NCBI RefSeq assembly: GCF_004792515.1
Contig: NZ_CP038865.1
Location: 1,496,501-1,560,500 of the forward strand
Length of the DNA: 64,000 nt
Source of the DNA: Vagococcus xieshaowenii
GTDB lineage: Bacteria > Bacillota > Bacilli > Lactobacillales > Vagococcaceae
Direction: 5' to 3'
Shown: piece by piece, positions 27,580-36,885 of the stretch
Numbering within the stretch: position 1 is the first letter of the stretch
Layout: every line of letters starts with the position of its first letter
The notes under the pieces: model-generated
What the model was told of the DNA's origin: nothing
What the model saw: only the letters and a program-made list of their open reading frames with translations
Database searches by the model: none
Made by a program: the position numbers and the translations under genes

Positions 27580-27878
27580 TGTATTCCCCCTTAAATATTA
27601 CGTTATTTTAACAAAATTAAGGAAGCATAGCAAACATGTTAAAAACACAGCCAGTTACCGATCCATTTTTAAATATACGTTGATAAATCAAGGTTTATGG
27701 AACATATTTAAGAGATTTAGACTAATAACACGTTAATATAGTCCTATTTTTCAAAAAAAATTACATTTTTCTTCACACTTTTTTCTTAATTTAAACACTT
27801 TTAATCTATAAAAAAAATATATTTATGTTAAACTACAGATTGTGCAGTATTTATTTTGTTAAAGGAGAACTATCTATA

Positions 27879-28490
27879 ATGAAATCATTTAAAATTCAAG
27901 ATTTAATTTCTGTCGGTATTTATGCCGCCATTTACTATTTATTAATGGCGATTGCTGTGTTTGCTTTACATATGGGATTTGGGATTTTCAGTTATATGTT
28001 TATTCCTAGTGGTACAGCCTTAGTTGCTGGGATTGTCTATTTGTTAATGACACATCGCATTCCAAAATTTGGTGCCATCACTATTTTAGGTCTGGTCAAT
28101 GCCGCCTTCTTTATGTTTTCTGGCTACTTTGCCTTATCATTCATCCCTAGTATCGTCTGTGGTATCCTAGCTGATGTTATTCAACATAAGACCAACTTAC
28201 CTGAAAAAATTCGTACTCTTCTAGGCTACACTATTTTTAATTTCAGTTTAACGGGCCCTATCTTACCTATGTGGTTCATGCAAGATGCTTACAAAGAAGC
28301 TTTAGCAAGTAAGGGGAAAGATGCTAGTTACATCACAGAAATTTTAAAACCTGTAAATAACATGACCTTCGCACTAATTATTTTATCAATTATTGTATGT
28401 AGTATTATCGGACTATGGATTGCTAATAACATTTATCAAAAACATTTTGCCAAAACAAAAGGACAAACAAATGAGAACATTATCCGTTAA
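27879..28490 (+). CDS. ECF transporter substrate-binding (S) component, Trep_Strep-like
   Basis: A 203-residue membrane protein with about six helices, starting MKSFKIQDLISVGIYAAIYYLLMA. The ATG at 27879 has AAAGGAG 11 bases ahead; an upstream in-frame ATG at 27825 has no ribosome site. The sequence is typical of the TIGR02185 (Trep_Strep) family of ECF S components, small proteins that bind a vitamin or similar nutrient and pair with a T-A-A' motor. The next two genes, overlapping each other, are that motor, so this is a dedicated (group I) system rather than one sharing the general module. The substrate is unknown. Confidence 0.82.
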   Translation: MKSFKIQDLISVGIYAAIYYLLMAIAVFALHMGFGIFSYMFIPSGTALVAGIVYLLMTHRIPKFGAITILGLVNAAFFMFSGYFALSFIPSIVCGILADVIQHKTNLPEKIRTLLGYTIFNFSLTGPILPMWFMQDAYKEALASKGKDASYITEILKPVNNMTFALIILSIIVCSIIGLWIANNIYQKHFAKTKGQTNENIIR

Positions 28491-29166
28491 ATTTGACCCC
28501 AGAAGTAAGCTAGTGACTGTTTTGTTCGCTAGCTTGCTTTTGATGTTTCGCTTTAGTTTAATTATTGAACTGGCCTTTATGACCCTACTTTTTCTCTTAT
28601 TTATTCTTGAAGGTAGCTGGCAAAGAGGTCTTTTTTACTATTTAAGCTGTTTATCTATTCTGTGGCTCAGTGATTGGTTACTAAACTATATTAATCATCC
28701 TTTTATCACCTTTATTTCATTTGGTGTTATTGTGTTGAGACGTTTTTTCCCAACTATCATGGCTGCAGGATTTGCTGCTAACAAAACCAAAACGAGCCAG
28801 TGGATTGCAACATTAAAAAAATGGCACTTTCCCTTCTCAATTATTGTACCGCTTGCTGTATTATTTAGGTTTTTCCCAACCTTTTCACAAGATATAAAAC
28901 ATCTTGTAAATGCTATGCGCTTTAGAGGGATCATTCATTCATTTTGGGATTTAATCAGGCACCCTTTTAGAACTATCGAATATCTAGTAGTTCCTTTGTT
29001 GATGTCAACTGAAAACATCTCACTTGATTTATCTGCGGCTTCTCTTACCCGAGGTTTAGGAAATCCTGAAAAACAAACAAGCATCTATGCTATTCGCTTT
29101 GCATGGTATGACTATTTCCTTTGTTTTATTATTATTCTATTAGGAATTGGAGGGTTCATTCTATGA
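28471..29166 (+). CDS. ECF transporter transmembrane (T) component
   Basis: A 231-residue membrane protein starting MRTLSVKFDPRSKLVTVLF, with four to five helices and the characteristic T-component segments ending in an Ala-Arg-Gly-like box (here MRFRGI about 150 and AASLTRGLG about 199-207), which couple to the two ATPase grooves. The start overlaps the S gene by 20 bases, and its stop overlaps the ATPase start by 4 bases (ATGA), so all three are translated in a chain. The start at 28471 is chosen because it begins the conserved DPRSKL motif; an earlier in-frame ATG would lie deep inside the S gene. Confidence 0.83.
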   Translation: MRTLSVKFDPRSKLVTVLFASLLLMFRFSLIIELAFMTLLFLLFILEGSWQRGLFYYLSCLSILWLSDWLLNYINHPFITFISFGVIVLRRFFPTIMAAGFAANKTKTSQWIATLKKWHFPFSIIVPLAVLFRFFPTFSQDIKHLVNAMRFRGIIHSFWDLIRHPFRTIEYLVVPLLMSTENISLDLSAASLTRGLGNPEKQTSIYAIRFAWYDYFLCFIIILLGIGGFIL

Positions 29167-30569
29167 TAAAAAGTCAACAGTTAGCTGTTTCTATGAATGA
29201 TACACCTATTATAAAAGACCTAACAATCGATATTCCTGATGGTGAATGTGTCGTTATTACCGGCCCTAGTGGTAGTGGAAAATCAACGCTAATTAATTTA
29301 TTAGCCGGATTAATTCCTGAATTATATAATGGGCAAATTAGTGGAAATTTAACGGTTAATAACCAAACCGTTCCACCTCATCACTTTTATGATTATGTGA
29401 AAGATTTGGGGATTGTTTTTCAAAATCCTAAAACACAGTTTTTTACAGGTGATGTCTACTCTGAGCTTGCCTTTCCAATGGAAAATTACGGGATAAATAG
29501 GGAAGAAATGCTAGAAAGATTAGCGCGTAAAACAAATGACTTACTATTAACCCCTTTTATTAACAGAAGCATGCTTAACTTGTCTGGTGGAGAAAAACAA
29601 TTGATTGCGTTTGCTTCTAGTAGTATGATGCCTCATCGTTTATTTTTATTAGATGAACCTTCTAGCAATTTAGACAAACAAACACAAGAGAAATTATTGC
29701 GTGCCTTACAACAAATGAAACAAGAGGGCGTGACAATTATAATTGCCGAGCATCGGTTAGATTATCTATTGCCTCTTGCTGATCGCTTCATCTTAATGGA
29801 TAACGGAACAATCAAACAAACGCTATCAACCCCTGAGCTTGATAAACTGTCGAATGCAGAGCTACACAAATTAGGGCTGCGTGCCATTCACCCTGTCACG
29901 AACCAGACCAAACTAGTTAAGCAACAAGAAACATCCGGGCAAGATAACATTCTTAACTTAACTAATATTAGCTATCGCTATCATCAACAAGCTACTACAA
30001 CATTGACTATCCCTTCTTTGTCATTATCCAATCGTGAGATTATTGGTATTGTGGGGCATAATGGTGCCGGTAAATCAACCTTTTCAAAAATTTTAACCGG
30101 CTTAATAAAGCCTAAAACAGGAACGATTACTTTAAATGGAAAAAAACTTTCTAAAAAAGACTTAATCAATAAAAGTTTTCTCGTTATGCAAGATGTCAAC
30201 TTACAACTTTTCTTTGAAACGGTGGAAAAAGAACTAACATTGACACCAGTAGACGGGCATTTATTTGATAAAGTTGTGGATAAACTAAATTTAGGACACT
30301 TATTAACAAGACATCCACAGACACTGTCTGGCGGTGAAAAACAACGTGTTGCCATTGCCAGCGCATTATTATCCGGAAAAGAATTAATCATTTTTGATGA
30401 ACCAACTAGTGGCTTAGATTACCAACACATGAAAGAATTTAGTGAAACACTACATTGGCTTAGAGAGGCAGGGGTCTTTGTTTTAGTCATTAGCCATGAC
30501 CAAGAAATGATAGCTCAAACATGCGATAGTTGTTTATCTTTTCATCAAGGAACTATTCAAACTCAATAA
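29163..30569 (+). CDS. ECF transporter ATPase, two fused ATP-binding domains
   Basis: A 468-residue cytoplasmic protein with two complete ABC domains. Domain 1: Walker A GPSGSGKST, Q-loop VFQNPKTQFF, signature LSGGEKQLIAFA, Walker B LFLLDEPSSNLD. Domain 2: Walker A GHNGAGKST, signature LSGGEKQRVAIASAL, Walker B LIIFDEPTSGLD, H-loop VISHDQEM. The fusion replaces the separate EcfA and EcfA' of most lactic acid bacteria. Start ATG at 29163 follows GGAGGG at 8 bases and overlaps the T gene stop. It powers uptake by the S and T components just upstream; the fused A1A2 form is typical of YkoD-like group I systems. Confidence 0.9.
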   Translation: MIKSQQLAVSMNDTPIIKDLTIDIPDGECVVITGPSGSGKSTLINLLAGLIPELYNGQISGNLTVNNQTVPPHHFYDYVKDLGIVFQNPKTQFFTGDVYSELAFPMENYGINREEMLERLARKTNDLLLTPFINRSMLNLSGGEKQLIAFASSSMMPHRLFLLDEPSSNLDKQTQEKLLRALQQMKQEGVTIIIAEHRLDYLLPLADRFILMDNGTIKQTLSTPELDKLSNAELHKLGLRAIHPVTNQTKLVKQQETSGQDNILNLTNISYRYHQQATTTLTIPSLSLSNREIIGIVGHNGAGKSTFSKILTGLIKPKTGTITLNGKKLSKKDLINKSFLVMQDVNLQLFFETVEKELTLTPVDGHLFDKVVDKLNLGHLLTRHPQTLSGGEKQRVAIASALLSGKELIIFDEPTSGLDYQHMKEFSETLHWLREAGVFVLVISHDQEMIAQTCDSCLSFHQGTIQTQ

Positions 30570-30612
30570 AAAGAGCAATTATTACTCACTACGGGGTAAT
30601 AGTTGCTCTTTT
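30569..30612. terminator. Bidirectional terminator after the ECF operon
   Basis: AAAAAGAGCAATTATTAC pairs with GTAATAGTTGCTCTTTTT (one mismatch), with A-runs and T-runs at either end. It serves the ECF operon (plus) and overlaps the stop region of the converging transporter gene (minus). Confidence 0.85.
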
Positions 30613-31545
30613 TATTTGCTTAATAATAAATACTAGATACAAAATGAAAACACATGAAACTACTACTAAACAAATCACTTGCTCTAGATAACCAATCGTT
30701 TTGGCTAATTGATAAATAGGCGTGTTTATTAAATATTTTTCTGTGAATTTTACTGCAGCGGTTGCTGAAATGACTAATGGAAATGTATAGGCCGCGTAGC
30801 TTGGATAAAAAGTTGAGCGATAATGACGGACTGACAAAACTAGCACCATAACATATAATAATTGAGAAACAATCACTAATAAATATACCCAAACATTAGA
30901 TTCATTACCTGATAGAGAGAGATACCCAACTAGACATAACGAACCTGGTGCTGCCAAAATCGTTAGTAGCGGTAGTTGCTCTTGTGTAAATTCCTTGATA
31001 TAAAAAATTCTTATTAACATTACTGGTAATAGCACCACATAACAACTAATCGCCAATATAAAACTTATTTGCGCGATCTGTGGATAAAATGTCATCCCTG
31101 TCGTTGCAGCAACTCCTATCCCAACAAAAACGATGAACCAACTGGGCAATACTTTCTTAAAAAGAAAGGGTTCTTTCAAAATAAAACGATAACAGAAATA
31201 AAGTAACCAGCCATAATGGAACAAGCAACAAACTAACCATAATCCTTTCAACAAGGCGTGAGGAATTTCTGGCATATATTTCCCCCACTGATTAATTAAA
31301 ATCATACTAGCCATAGCTATCGTTGGAAAAACAGAGGCTACCACTGGATTAGCCAAGCTTTCTCTTACTTCAGAAAATAGCCATAAAATTTTCAGATACA
31401 TTAACAAACAGCCAATTGTTGCAATAATAAAAAAGAAGATACCCATCACATTTAATGGTCCATCTATTAATAATAGACTAAGTGATGACATCCCTAATAG
31501 TAATCCACCCATTGGAATTGGAAGACTTCTTAATAAATTTTTCAT
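30589..31545 (-). CDS. TDT-family transporter (TehA/SLAC1-like)
   Basis: A 318-residue integral membrane protein with ten predicted helices. The start MKNLLRSLPIPMGGLLLGMSSLSLLL is characteristic of the tellurite-resistance/dicarboxylate transporter family, whose members are anion channels or carriers for dicarboxylates, sulfite or nitrate-like anions (TehA, Mae1, SLAC1). The ten-helix layout fits the TehA fold. It is divergent from a LysR regulator with a 104-base shared promoter region rich in TTATT/AATAA repeats, which makes control by that regulator likely. Its C-terminus overlaps the bidirectional terminator. Confidence 0.82.
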   Translation of the reverse strand: MKNLLRSLPIPMGGLLLGMSSLSLLLIDGPLNVMGIFFFIIATIGCLLMYLKILWLFSEVRESLANPVVASVFPTIAMASMILINQWGKYMPEIPHALLKGLWLVCCLFHYGWLLYFCYRFILKEPFLFKKVLPSWFIVFVGIGVAATTGMTFYPQIAQISFILAISCYVVLLPVMLIRIFYIKEFTQEQLPLLTILAAPGSLCLVGYLSLSGNESNVWVYLLVIVSQLLYVMVLVLSVRHYRSTFYPSYAAYTFPLVISATAAVKFTEKYLINTPIYQLAKTIGYLEQVICLVVVSCVFILYLVFIIKQIKRATITP

Positions 31546-31649
31546 AACGTCACTTCCTTACCATTGAAGTATAGTCGCCTTTGTATTATTATAAAAGAAA
31601 ATATTATTGATAATAATTATTAACTTTATTAATAATAAGGAGGTTCGTT

Positions 31650-32462
31650 ATGTTTACATGGATCGAAACATTTCTATCAGTTTACGAAACAAGAAGCTTT
31701 ACGAAATCAGCTGACTTACTATTTATTTCACAACCTTCTGTTTCTGTTCATATCAAGAAATTAGAACAGCACATGAACGTACCACTCTTTATACGTGGTG
31801 GTAATCATCAATTAGTCCCTACTGAACATGCAGACTTTCTTTATCCAAAACTTCAATTAATTAAAGATGATTGGCAAGACCTAGTACGCGACGCTAAAGA
31901 GTTACCTATGATAAAAAAGGACGTCACCCTTGCACTTTCTAATACTAATGCCTTAAAAATCATTCCTAAAATTTTACCTGCTCTATTATTGAACTTTCCT
32001 ATGATTAATTTTCAATTAATTGAAACAAATTCAAACAATGTCTTAACTATGCTTGAACAGCATCAAGCTGATATTGGATTAATCGAAGATGACTTGATTC
32101 ACCCACAACTTAATCGTGAGGTGTTTTATCAAGATGATTTGGTATTATGTGGCGATAAAAACGCACCTTATTGGTTAATAAGAGAACAAGCTTCTGGAAC
32201 CTATCACTATCAAGATAGCTACTTAAAAAAACATAACCTTCAACCAAATTTTATCAAAGTAAATAGCAACGAGATGATTGTAGAACTTCTATCTGAAGGA
32301 ATCGGTCAAACTATTATCTCTAATCTTTTGATAAACAACCACGACAATATTCCTATTCAACAAATCATCACTACACGTCATTTATCTATTGCTTGGCGTA
32401 AAAGTAATCAAGACGAAGATGTCCTGTCTATCATTCAACAAATAAAAAATAACTTTGCTTAA
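31650..32462 (+). CDS. LysR-family transcriptional regulator
   Basis: A 270-residue regulator. The N-terminal winged helix reads FLSVYETRSFTKSADLLFISQPSVSVHIKKLEQHMNVPLFIR (about 7-50), the standard LysR pattern, and the rest is a periplasmic-binding-like effector domain starting near residue 90. It is slightly shorter than the 290-300 residues usual for LysR proteins, mostly in the C-terminal subdomain. Divergent from the TDT transporter gene. The intergenic AT-rich repeats (31600-31640) are where it would bind, though I cannot name a clean T-N11-A site. Ribosome site AAGGAGG. Confidence 0.88.
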   Translation: MFTWIETFLSVYETRSFTKSADLLFISQPSVSVHIKKLEQHMNVPLFIRGGNHQLVPTEHADFLYPKLQLIKDDWQDLVRDAKELPMIKKDVTLALSNTNALKIIPKILPALLLNFPMINFQLIETNSNNVLTMLEQHQADIGLIEDDLIHPQLNREVFYQDDLVLCGDKNAPYWLIREQASGTYHYQDSYLKKHNLQPNFIKVNSNEMIVELLSEGIGQTIISNLLINNHDNIPIQQIITTRHLSIAWRKSNQDEDVLSIIQQIKNNFA

Positions 32463-32579
32463 CAACAACTAATTTTTAATTTTTTCATTAAATAACAATT
32501 AAACAAACAGTAATCACAAGTAATATAATGTATAATAAAAATTAGAGTCTCAAAAAATAAATTTGAAAAGGATGAGTAG

Positions 32580-33422
32580 ATGGTAAAACAAATTAAAAGA
32601 GTAGGTTTGATTTTAATCAGTGCACTAATTTTAGCAGCCAGTGTTAACTTATTTATGAGCCCACATCATGTAGCAGCAGGGGGAGCTAGTGGTTTGGGGG
32701 TTATCATAGAATATGCTCTCAATATTGACCGTTCAATTACAGTATTAATCTTTAATGTTATTGTATTAGTACTTGCAGCACTCTTTTTAGGAAAAGAATA
32801 CTTTTTTAATACATTAATTGGGGCGATTGCCTTTCCTTTGTTTTTAGGTCTACTACCTGAATACATGGTAGTTAGTGATCGGTTCTTATCAATTATTATT
32901 GGAAGTATTGGTTGGGCAATTGGTGTATCTATTTTGTATAATATTCAAGCATCAATTGGGGGAACGACTATCCCACCACTTATTTTAGAAAAATACTTCC
33001 ATATCAGTCCATCTATCGGCTTATTAGTCTCAGACGCGATTGTCGTCTGTTTAAGTCTTTATATCTTTGGGGTTGAATCATTTTTCTTTGCTCTTATTTC
33101 AATTGCTATCACGTCAGTAGTTATGACGTATTTAGAAACTGGTATGAACCGTAAAAAAGCCATTATTATTGTGACGAGTATGGAGCCAAGTGAATTCAGA
33201 CAAAAAATGGATGCCATTACTGTTCAAACACTTGTCATGTTTACTGTTCAATCAGGTGAAGAAAACAAACAAGATACTATGAAATTAATTGTCGCTTCGG
33301 ATAAAGAATATCCAGCCTTAAAACAAGCGATTAATCAAATTGATCCACAAGCCTTTGTGATGGCTTATAATGTCTCAGAAGTTAGTGATTTAGGATTAAC
33401 CTATCACCCGAGTGACATTTAA
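32580..33422 (+). CDS. YitT family membrane protein
   Basis: A 280-residue protein with five to six membrane helices (about 8-200: MSPHHVAAGGASGLGVIIEY is the conserved YitT loop after helix 1) and a soluble C-terminal DUF2179 domain (about 205-280) of ferredoxin-like fold, often a nucleotide- or ligand-sensing domain. Such proteins are common in Firmicutes in several copies; their transport role is undefined. It is a single gene between the LysR gene and a strong terminator. Confidence 0.85.
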   Translation: MVKQIKRVGLILISALILAASVNLFMSPHHVAAGGASGLGVIIEYALNIDRSITVLIFNVIVLVLAALFLGKEYFFNTLIGAIAFPLFLGLLPEYMVVSDRFLSIIIGSIGWAIGVSILYNIQASIGGTTIPPLILEKYFHISPSIGLLVSDAIVVCLSLYIFGVESFFFALISIAITSVVMTYLETGMNRKKAIIIVTSMEPSEFRQKMDAITVQTLVMFTVQSGEENKQDTMKLIVASDKEYPALKQAINQIDPQAFVMAYNVSEVSDLGLTYHPSDI

Positions 33423-33426
33423 TAAC

Positions 33427-33465
33427 AAAAAGCAGCATGACAAAATTTGTCGTGCTGCTTTTTTA
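33427..33465. terminator. Bidirectional terminator after the YitT gene
   Basis: AAAAAGCAGCATGACAAA pairs with TTTGTCGTGCTGCTTTTT (one G-T wobble). T-runs on both strands: it ends the YitT gene and the converging GH4 gene. Confidence 0.85.
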
Positions 33466-33479
33466 TTAAGCTATCCTAA

Positions 33480-34796
33480 CTAATGAAACGCTGGTAGATA
33501 AGCTTTGTGAGCTTCAAGCATCTCATCCATCACTTGTTTTGCTACATCTCCACTTGTTATTAATGGATTCATCGTAAAGGCTTGTAATAAGGTACCTCTA
33601 TCCCCTGTTACGGCAGCCTCTAAGGTCAATTCTTCCATAGATTTCATCACTTGTAATAAACCACGTTGTTTTGGACTAAAATGACCAAAGTTAAATGGTA
33701 CTGGTCCATTTCCAGTCATCATACATGTCACTTCAACCGCTGCTTCGTCAGGTAAATCTTTGATAGTTCCATTATTACGAGTACTAACGGTCATGACTTT
33801 ACGTGTATCATTATAAATAGAGTTAATTACTTCACAGGCCGCTTCTGAATAACGAGCTCCACCACGTTCTGCTAATTGCTGTGGCTTATAATCTAAGTTA
33901 GGGTCTTTGTATAATTCAAACAATTCATGCTCAATTTGTTTCACTTTTTCAGCACGAGTACCGTTCTCTTTGAAATCCTCTAATTCTTCGGCTAACATTT
34001 TATCGGTGTAGTAGTAATAGTTGTGATATGGACAAGGAATCATCTCTAGATTTTCCACTTGTTCATAAATCAAGCTGTTGTCTTTAATATTAGCGACAAT
34101 TGATTGATTTTCATCATTGCCGTACATTTTCTTAATTAATTCTTTGGTACGATCGACGCCATTTTTATCCACTGCTGTATGCCAATGTAAATGATTGATA
34201 CCCGCAAAGTGGAAAAAGACATCACCTAATGATTCTCCTAATAATTCAGTTTCTTGATATACTGCATTGACTGGAATATTACATAAACCAATGACTTTAT
34301 CCCATTTACCATAACGTAAAACAGCTTCTGTCACCATACCTGCTGGATTAGTAAAATTCACCAACCAAGCATCTGGACATAATTCTTTCATATCTTCCAC
34401 AATTTCTAAAATCACAGGAACGGTTCTTAGTGCTTTAAAAATACCACCGGCACCATTTGTTTCTTGTCCAATCATGCCATGGCTTAATGGAATACGCTCA
34501 TCCAAGATACGTGCGTCTAACAAGCCTACACGCATTTGTGTCGTAACAAAGTCAGCGTCTTTTAAGGCTTCACGACGATTTAACGTCAAGTAAACCTCAA
34601 TTGGCAATCCAGCTGCTTTCACCATACGTCTTGCCATTTCACCAACTATTTCTAACTTTTCTTTACCCGCTTCAACATCAACCAACCATAATTCGCTAAC
34701 AGGTAATTGCTCATAGCGATTAATAAACCCTTCGACTAATTCCGGTGTATAACTAGAGCCACCACCAATTGTTACGATTTTTAATTTTTTACCCAT
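33480..34796 (-). CDS. 6-phospho-beta-glucosidase, glycosidase family 4
   Basis: A 438-residue GH4 enzyme, which cleaves phosphorylated beta-glucosides (such as cellobiose-6-P) by an unusual NAD+- and Mn2+-dependent oxidation-elimination route. Seen are the NAD motif KIVTIGGGSSYTPELVEGF, MIGQETNGAGGIFKALRTVP, NFTNPAGMVTEAV, CNIPV (metal Cys) and GINHLHW (metal His). The start at 34796 is set by GGAGG seven bases upstream; the frame is open 19 codons further to 34853 without a ribosome site. Divergent from an RpiR regulator, with a 25-bp palindrome between. No PTS permease is adjacent, so the phosphosugar must be brought in by a system encoded elsewhere. Confidence 0.92.
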   Translation of the reverse strand: MGKKLKIVTIGGGSSYTPELVEGFINRYEQLPVSELWLVDVEAGKEKLEIVGEMARRMVKAAGLPIEVYLTLNRREALKDADFVTTQMRVGLLDARILDERIPLSHGMIGQETNGAGGIFKALRTVPVILEIVEDMKELCPDAWLVNFTNPAGMVTEAVLRYGKWDKVIGLCNIPVNAVYQETELLGESLGDVFFHFAGINHLHWHTAVDKNGVDRTKELIKKMYGNDENQSIVANIKDNSLIYEQVENLEMIPCPYHNYYYYTDKMLAEELEDFKENGTRAEKVKQIEHELFELYKDPNLDYKPQQLAERGGARYSEAACEVINSIYNDTRKVMTVSTRNNGTIKDLPDEAAVEVTCMMTGNGPVPFNFGHFSPKQRGLLQVMKSMEELTLEAAVTGDRGTLLQAFTMNPLITSGDVAKQVMDEMLEAHKAYLPAFH

Positions 34797-34881
34797 TTGA
34801 TTACCTCCTAGATGTTCTCTTCTACCTACTTCTACTATACACCCGAAAAGCAAAAAATAAACCGGTTACAACCATTTATTG

Positions 34882-34906
34882 ACAAATTACTTCTGAAGTA
34901 ATTTGT
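34882..34906. promoter_or_regulatory. Palindromic operator between the GH4 and RpiR genes
   Basis: ACAAATTACTTC and GAAGTAATTTGT form a perfect 12-bp inverted repeat around a single T. It sits 86 bases upstream of the GH4 start and 107 upstream of the divergent RpiR-family gene. The size and symmetry suit a dimeric RpiR/MurR regulator controlling both genes. Confidence 0.7.
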
Positions 34907-35013
34907 TACAATAAAAAAACAATATGTCACACCTGTGTTGTCCTTTATTTGACCTTCATTCATGCCTATTTTATAATAAATAGAATCGTACTATTTTAAA
35001 GGGAGGTAACAAG

Positions 35014-35763
35014 ATGTTATTTTTATCTCATCAAGTAGAACTTAATCAACTAGAAATAGATATTTATCACTATATTACACAAAATTTAGACAAAGTCATC
35101 TATATGCGTATTCGTGATTTAGCTGATGCTACTCATGTTAGCACCACAACCATTTTACGTTTTTGCAAAAAATTTGGTTGTCAAGGTTTTAGTGACTTCA
35201 AATTAAAATTACAAATGTATGTGACTGAACAAAAAAACCGTAATGAGGAAATTGAGTTGGTTGACGAACTTCCTTATATAGAATTTCTAAAAAGAACGAA
35301 TACAATTGATTTTCAACAGCCTATCGAAGAATCTGCTAACATTTTAACAGATGCTGATTTAATTTTATGTGTTGGCGTTGGAACGTCTGGTGTGATGGCT
35401 AGCTATGCGTCTATTTTATTTAGTTCACTCTTCAACCTTGCACTGCCAATAACAGATCCAATGAATATTCCTTTAGATAATATTTCCTCACAATTGAATA
35501 AAAAAATCTGTTTATTTGTTATTTCAGTTTCTGGAGAAAATCGTGACATCATTGATTATATCAATCAAATGAAACTAACCAATGCAACGGTTGTTTCCAT
35601 TACTAATAGTGGCAACTCGACTATTTCTAAGTTATCAACAGTTAATATTCCTTACTATACCAACACTGAGATGTATAAGAACACAAATATCACCTCACAG
35701 TTACCCGTTACTTATATTATTGAAATGATTGGACGTTACGCTAATCATTTAACACAAATTTAA
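35014..35763 (+). CDS. MurR/RpiR family regulator
   Basis: A 249-residue regulator with an N-terminal RpiR helix-turn-helix (about 18-75: MRIRDLADATHVSTTTILRFCKKFGCQGFSDFKLKLQ) and a C-terminal SIS domain (about 100-245: DADLILCVGVGTSGVMAS ... ISVSGENRDIIDYINQMK) that binds a phosphosugar. It is divergent from the GH4 gene and probably represses it until the phosphoglucoside accumulates, acting at the palindrome at 34882-34906. The ribosome site is GGGAGG. It precedes the esterase gene by 68 bases in the same direction, but no functional link is clear. Confidence 0.9.
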   Translation: MLFLSHQVELNQLEIDIYHYITQNLDKVIYMRIRDLADATHVSTTTILRFCKKFGCQGFSDFKLKLQMYVTEQKNRNEEIELVDELPYIEFLKRTNTIDFQQPIEESANILTDADLILCVGVGTSGVMASYASILFSSLFNLALPITDPMNIPLDNISSQLNKKICLFVISVSGENRDIIDYINQMKLTNATVVSITNSGNSTISKLSTVNIPYYTNTEMYKNTNITSQLPVTYIIEMIGRYANHLTQI

Positions 35764-35831
35764 TTTGAACATTTCATAAACAAGTGTTATGCTATACGCT
35801 TAATTAAACTAATCACATTAAGGAGTTTTTT

Positions 35832-36827
35832 ATGATCCGTAATCTTTTCAAATGGCTACTTATCCCTGTCGTTATTTTAGTCATTATTTTTTCGAGATAT
35901 TCTTTGAATATTTCTGTAGCGGCCATTCAATTTATTTTTTCTTTAACACCCGAAGTAACTGATACTAAACGTTTTGAAGAGGTAAAATCACGTCTTATCA
36001 CAAAAAAAGATCTTACCTATACCTCTTCTTTAGCTAATAACACTGCAGATATCTATTACCCAAAAAAAGAAGGGAACTATCCTGTTGTTTTTTGGGTTCA
36101 CGGTGGTGCATATGTCGCAAGTAGTAAAGAAAGTGTTGAAGAATATGCAAGTAACTTAGCAGATAGTGCACAAGTTGCCGTTATCAGTATGAATTATCAA
36201 TTGGCTCCAGATTCACCTTATCCTGGACAATTAATTCAAACGAGTGAAATGGCTGAGTATTTTATCGAACACGCTGAAGAATTTCCTATGTTAGATTTTA
36301 GTCAATTATTCTTTGCAGGAGATTCTGCTGGCGCTCAAATTGCTGCTCAATACTTAGTGACTCAGACAAATCTTGAGTATGGTAAACAACTAGGGATTAA
36401 ACCTTTGTTGACACCCGAACAATTAAAAGGTGCCTTACTTTTTTGTGGACCTTATGAAATTAGTCAGTTAAGAGATACAACTGACAAATCATTCTTCGCT
36501 AAATTTTTATACCAAACAGTTGCACAAGCTTTAATTGGTAAAAAAGACTGGCAGAATGAACCACAAGTGGAGGAAGCGGCAATCTCTCAACATGTTACCG
36601 CAGACTTCCCTCCTAGCTTCATCACAGATGGTAATCTAATGACTTTTACAGATCAAGGTAAATCACTAGTCAATCGACTAAATGAGTTAGGCGTTGAAAC
36701 ACGTTCATTATTCTTTGAGGACAAGCCTAAGCTTGGACATGAATATCAATTTGATTTTACAACAGATGAAGCACTTGAAGCCTTTGATGATGTCTTATCA
36801 TTTATTCAACAACATCGCCATGAATAA
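35832..36827 (+). CDS. Alpha/beta hydrolase (HSL-type esterase), membrane-anchored
   Basis: A 331-residue hydrolase with an uncleaved N-terminal membrane helix (about 6-25). The oxyanion-hole motif HGGAYVASS (about 91-99) and the nucleophile GDSAGA (Ser about 165) mark the hormone-sensitive-lipase/BD-FAE-like group; the catalytic His is the one in LGHEYQFD (about 304). It likely acts on short-chain esters at the outer or membrane face. Substrate unknown. Good AAGGAG ribosome site; terminator directly after the stop. Confidence 0.85.
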   Translation: MIRNLFKWLLIPVVILVIIFSRYSLNISVAAIQFIFSLTPEVTDTKRFEEVKSRLITKKDLTYTSSLANNTADIYYPKKEGNYPVVFWVHGGAYVASSKESVEEYASNLADSAQVAVISMNYQLAPDSPYPGQLIQTSEMAEYFIEHAEEFPMLDFSQLFFAGDSAGAQIAAQYLVTQTNLEYGKQLGIKPLLTPEQLKGALLFCGPYEISQLRDTTDKSFFAKFLYQTVAQALIGKKDWQNEPQVEEAAISQHVTADFPPSFITDGNLMTFTDQGKSLVNRLNELGVETRSLFFEDKPKLGHEYQFDFTTDEALEAFDDVLSFIQQHRHE

Positions 36828-36831
36828 CCAA

Positions 36832-36869
36832 ACAAGGAGCTGTGACAAAAGTTAGTCACAGCTCCTTGT
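36832..36869 (+). terminator. Terminator of the esterase gene
   Basis: Perfect 15-bp stem ACAAGGAGCTGTGAC/GTCACAGCTCCTTGT with loop AAAAGTTA, followed by CTTTAAC. The poor T-run makes it less typical, but the position and stem are clear. Confidence 0.7.
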
Positions 36870-36885
36870 CTTTAACTATCTTCTT

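Noticed and set aside
27601-27860. A riboswitch before the ECF S component
   Set aside because: The region is AT-rich with no conserved motif or terminator pair of any riboswitch class I know.
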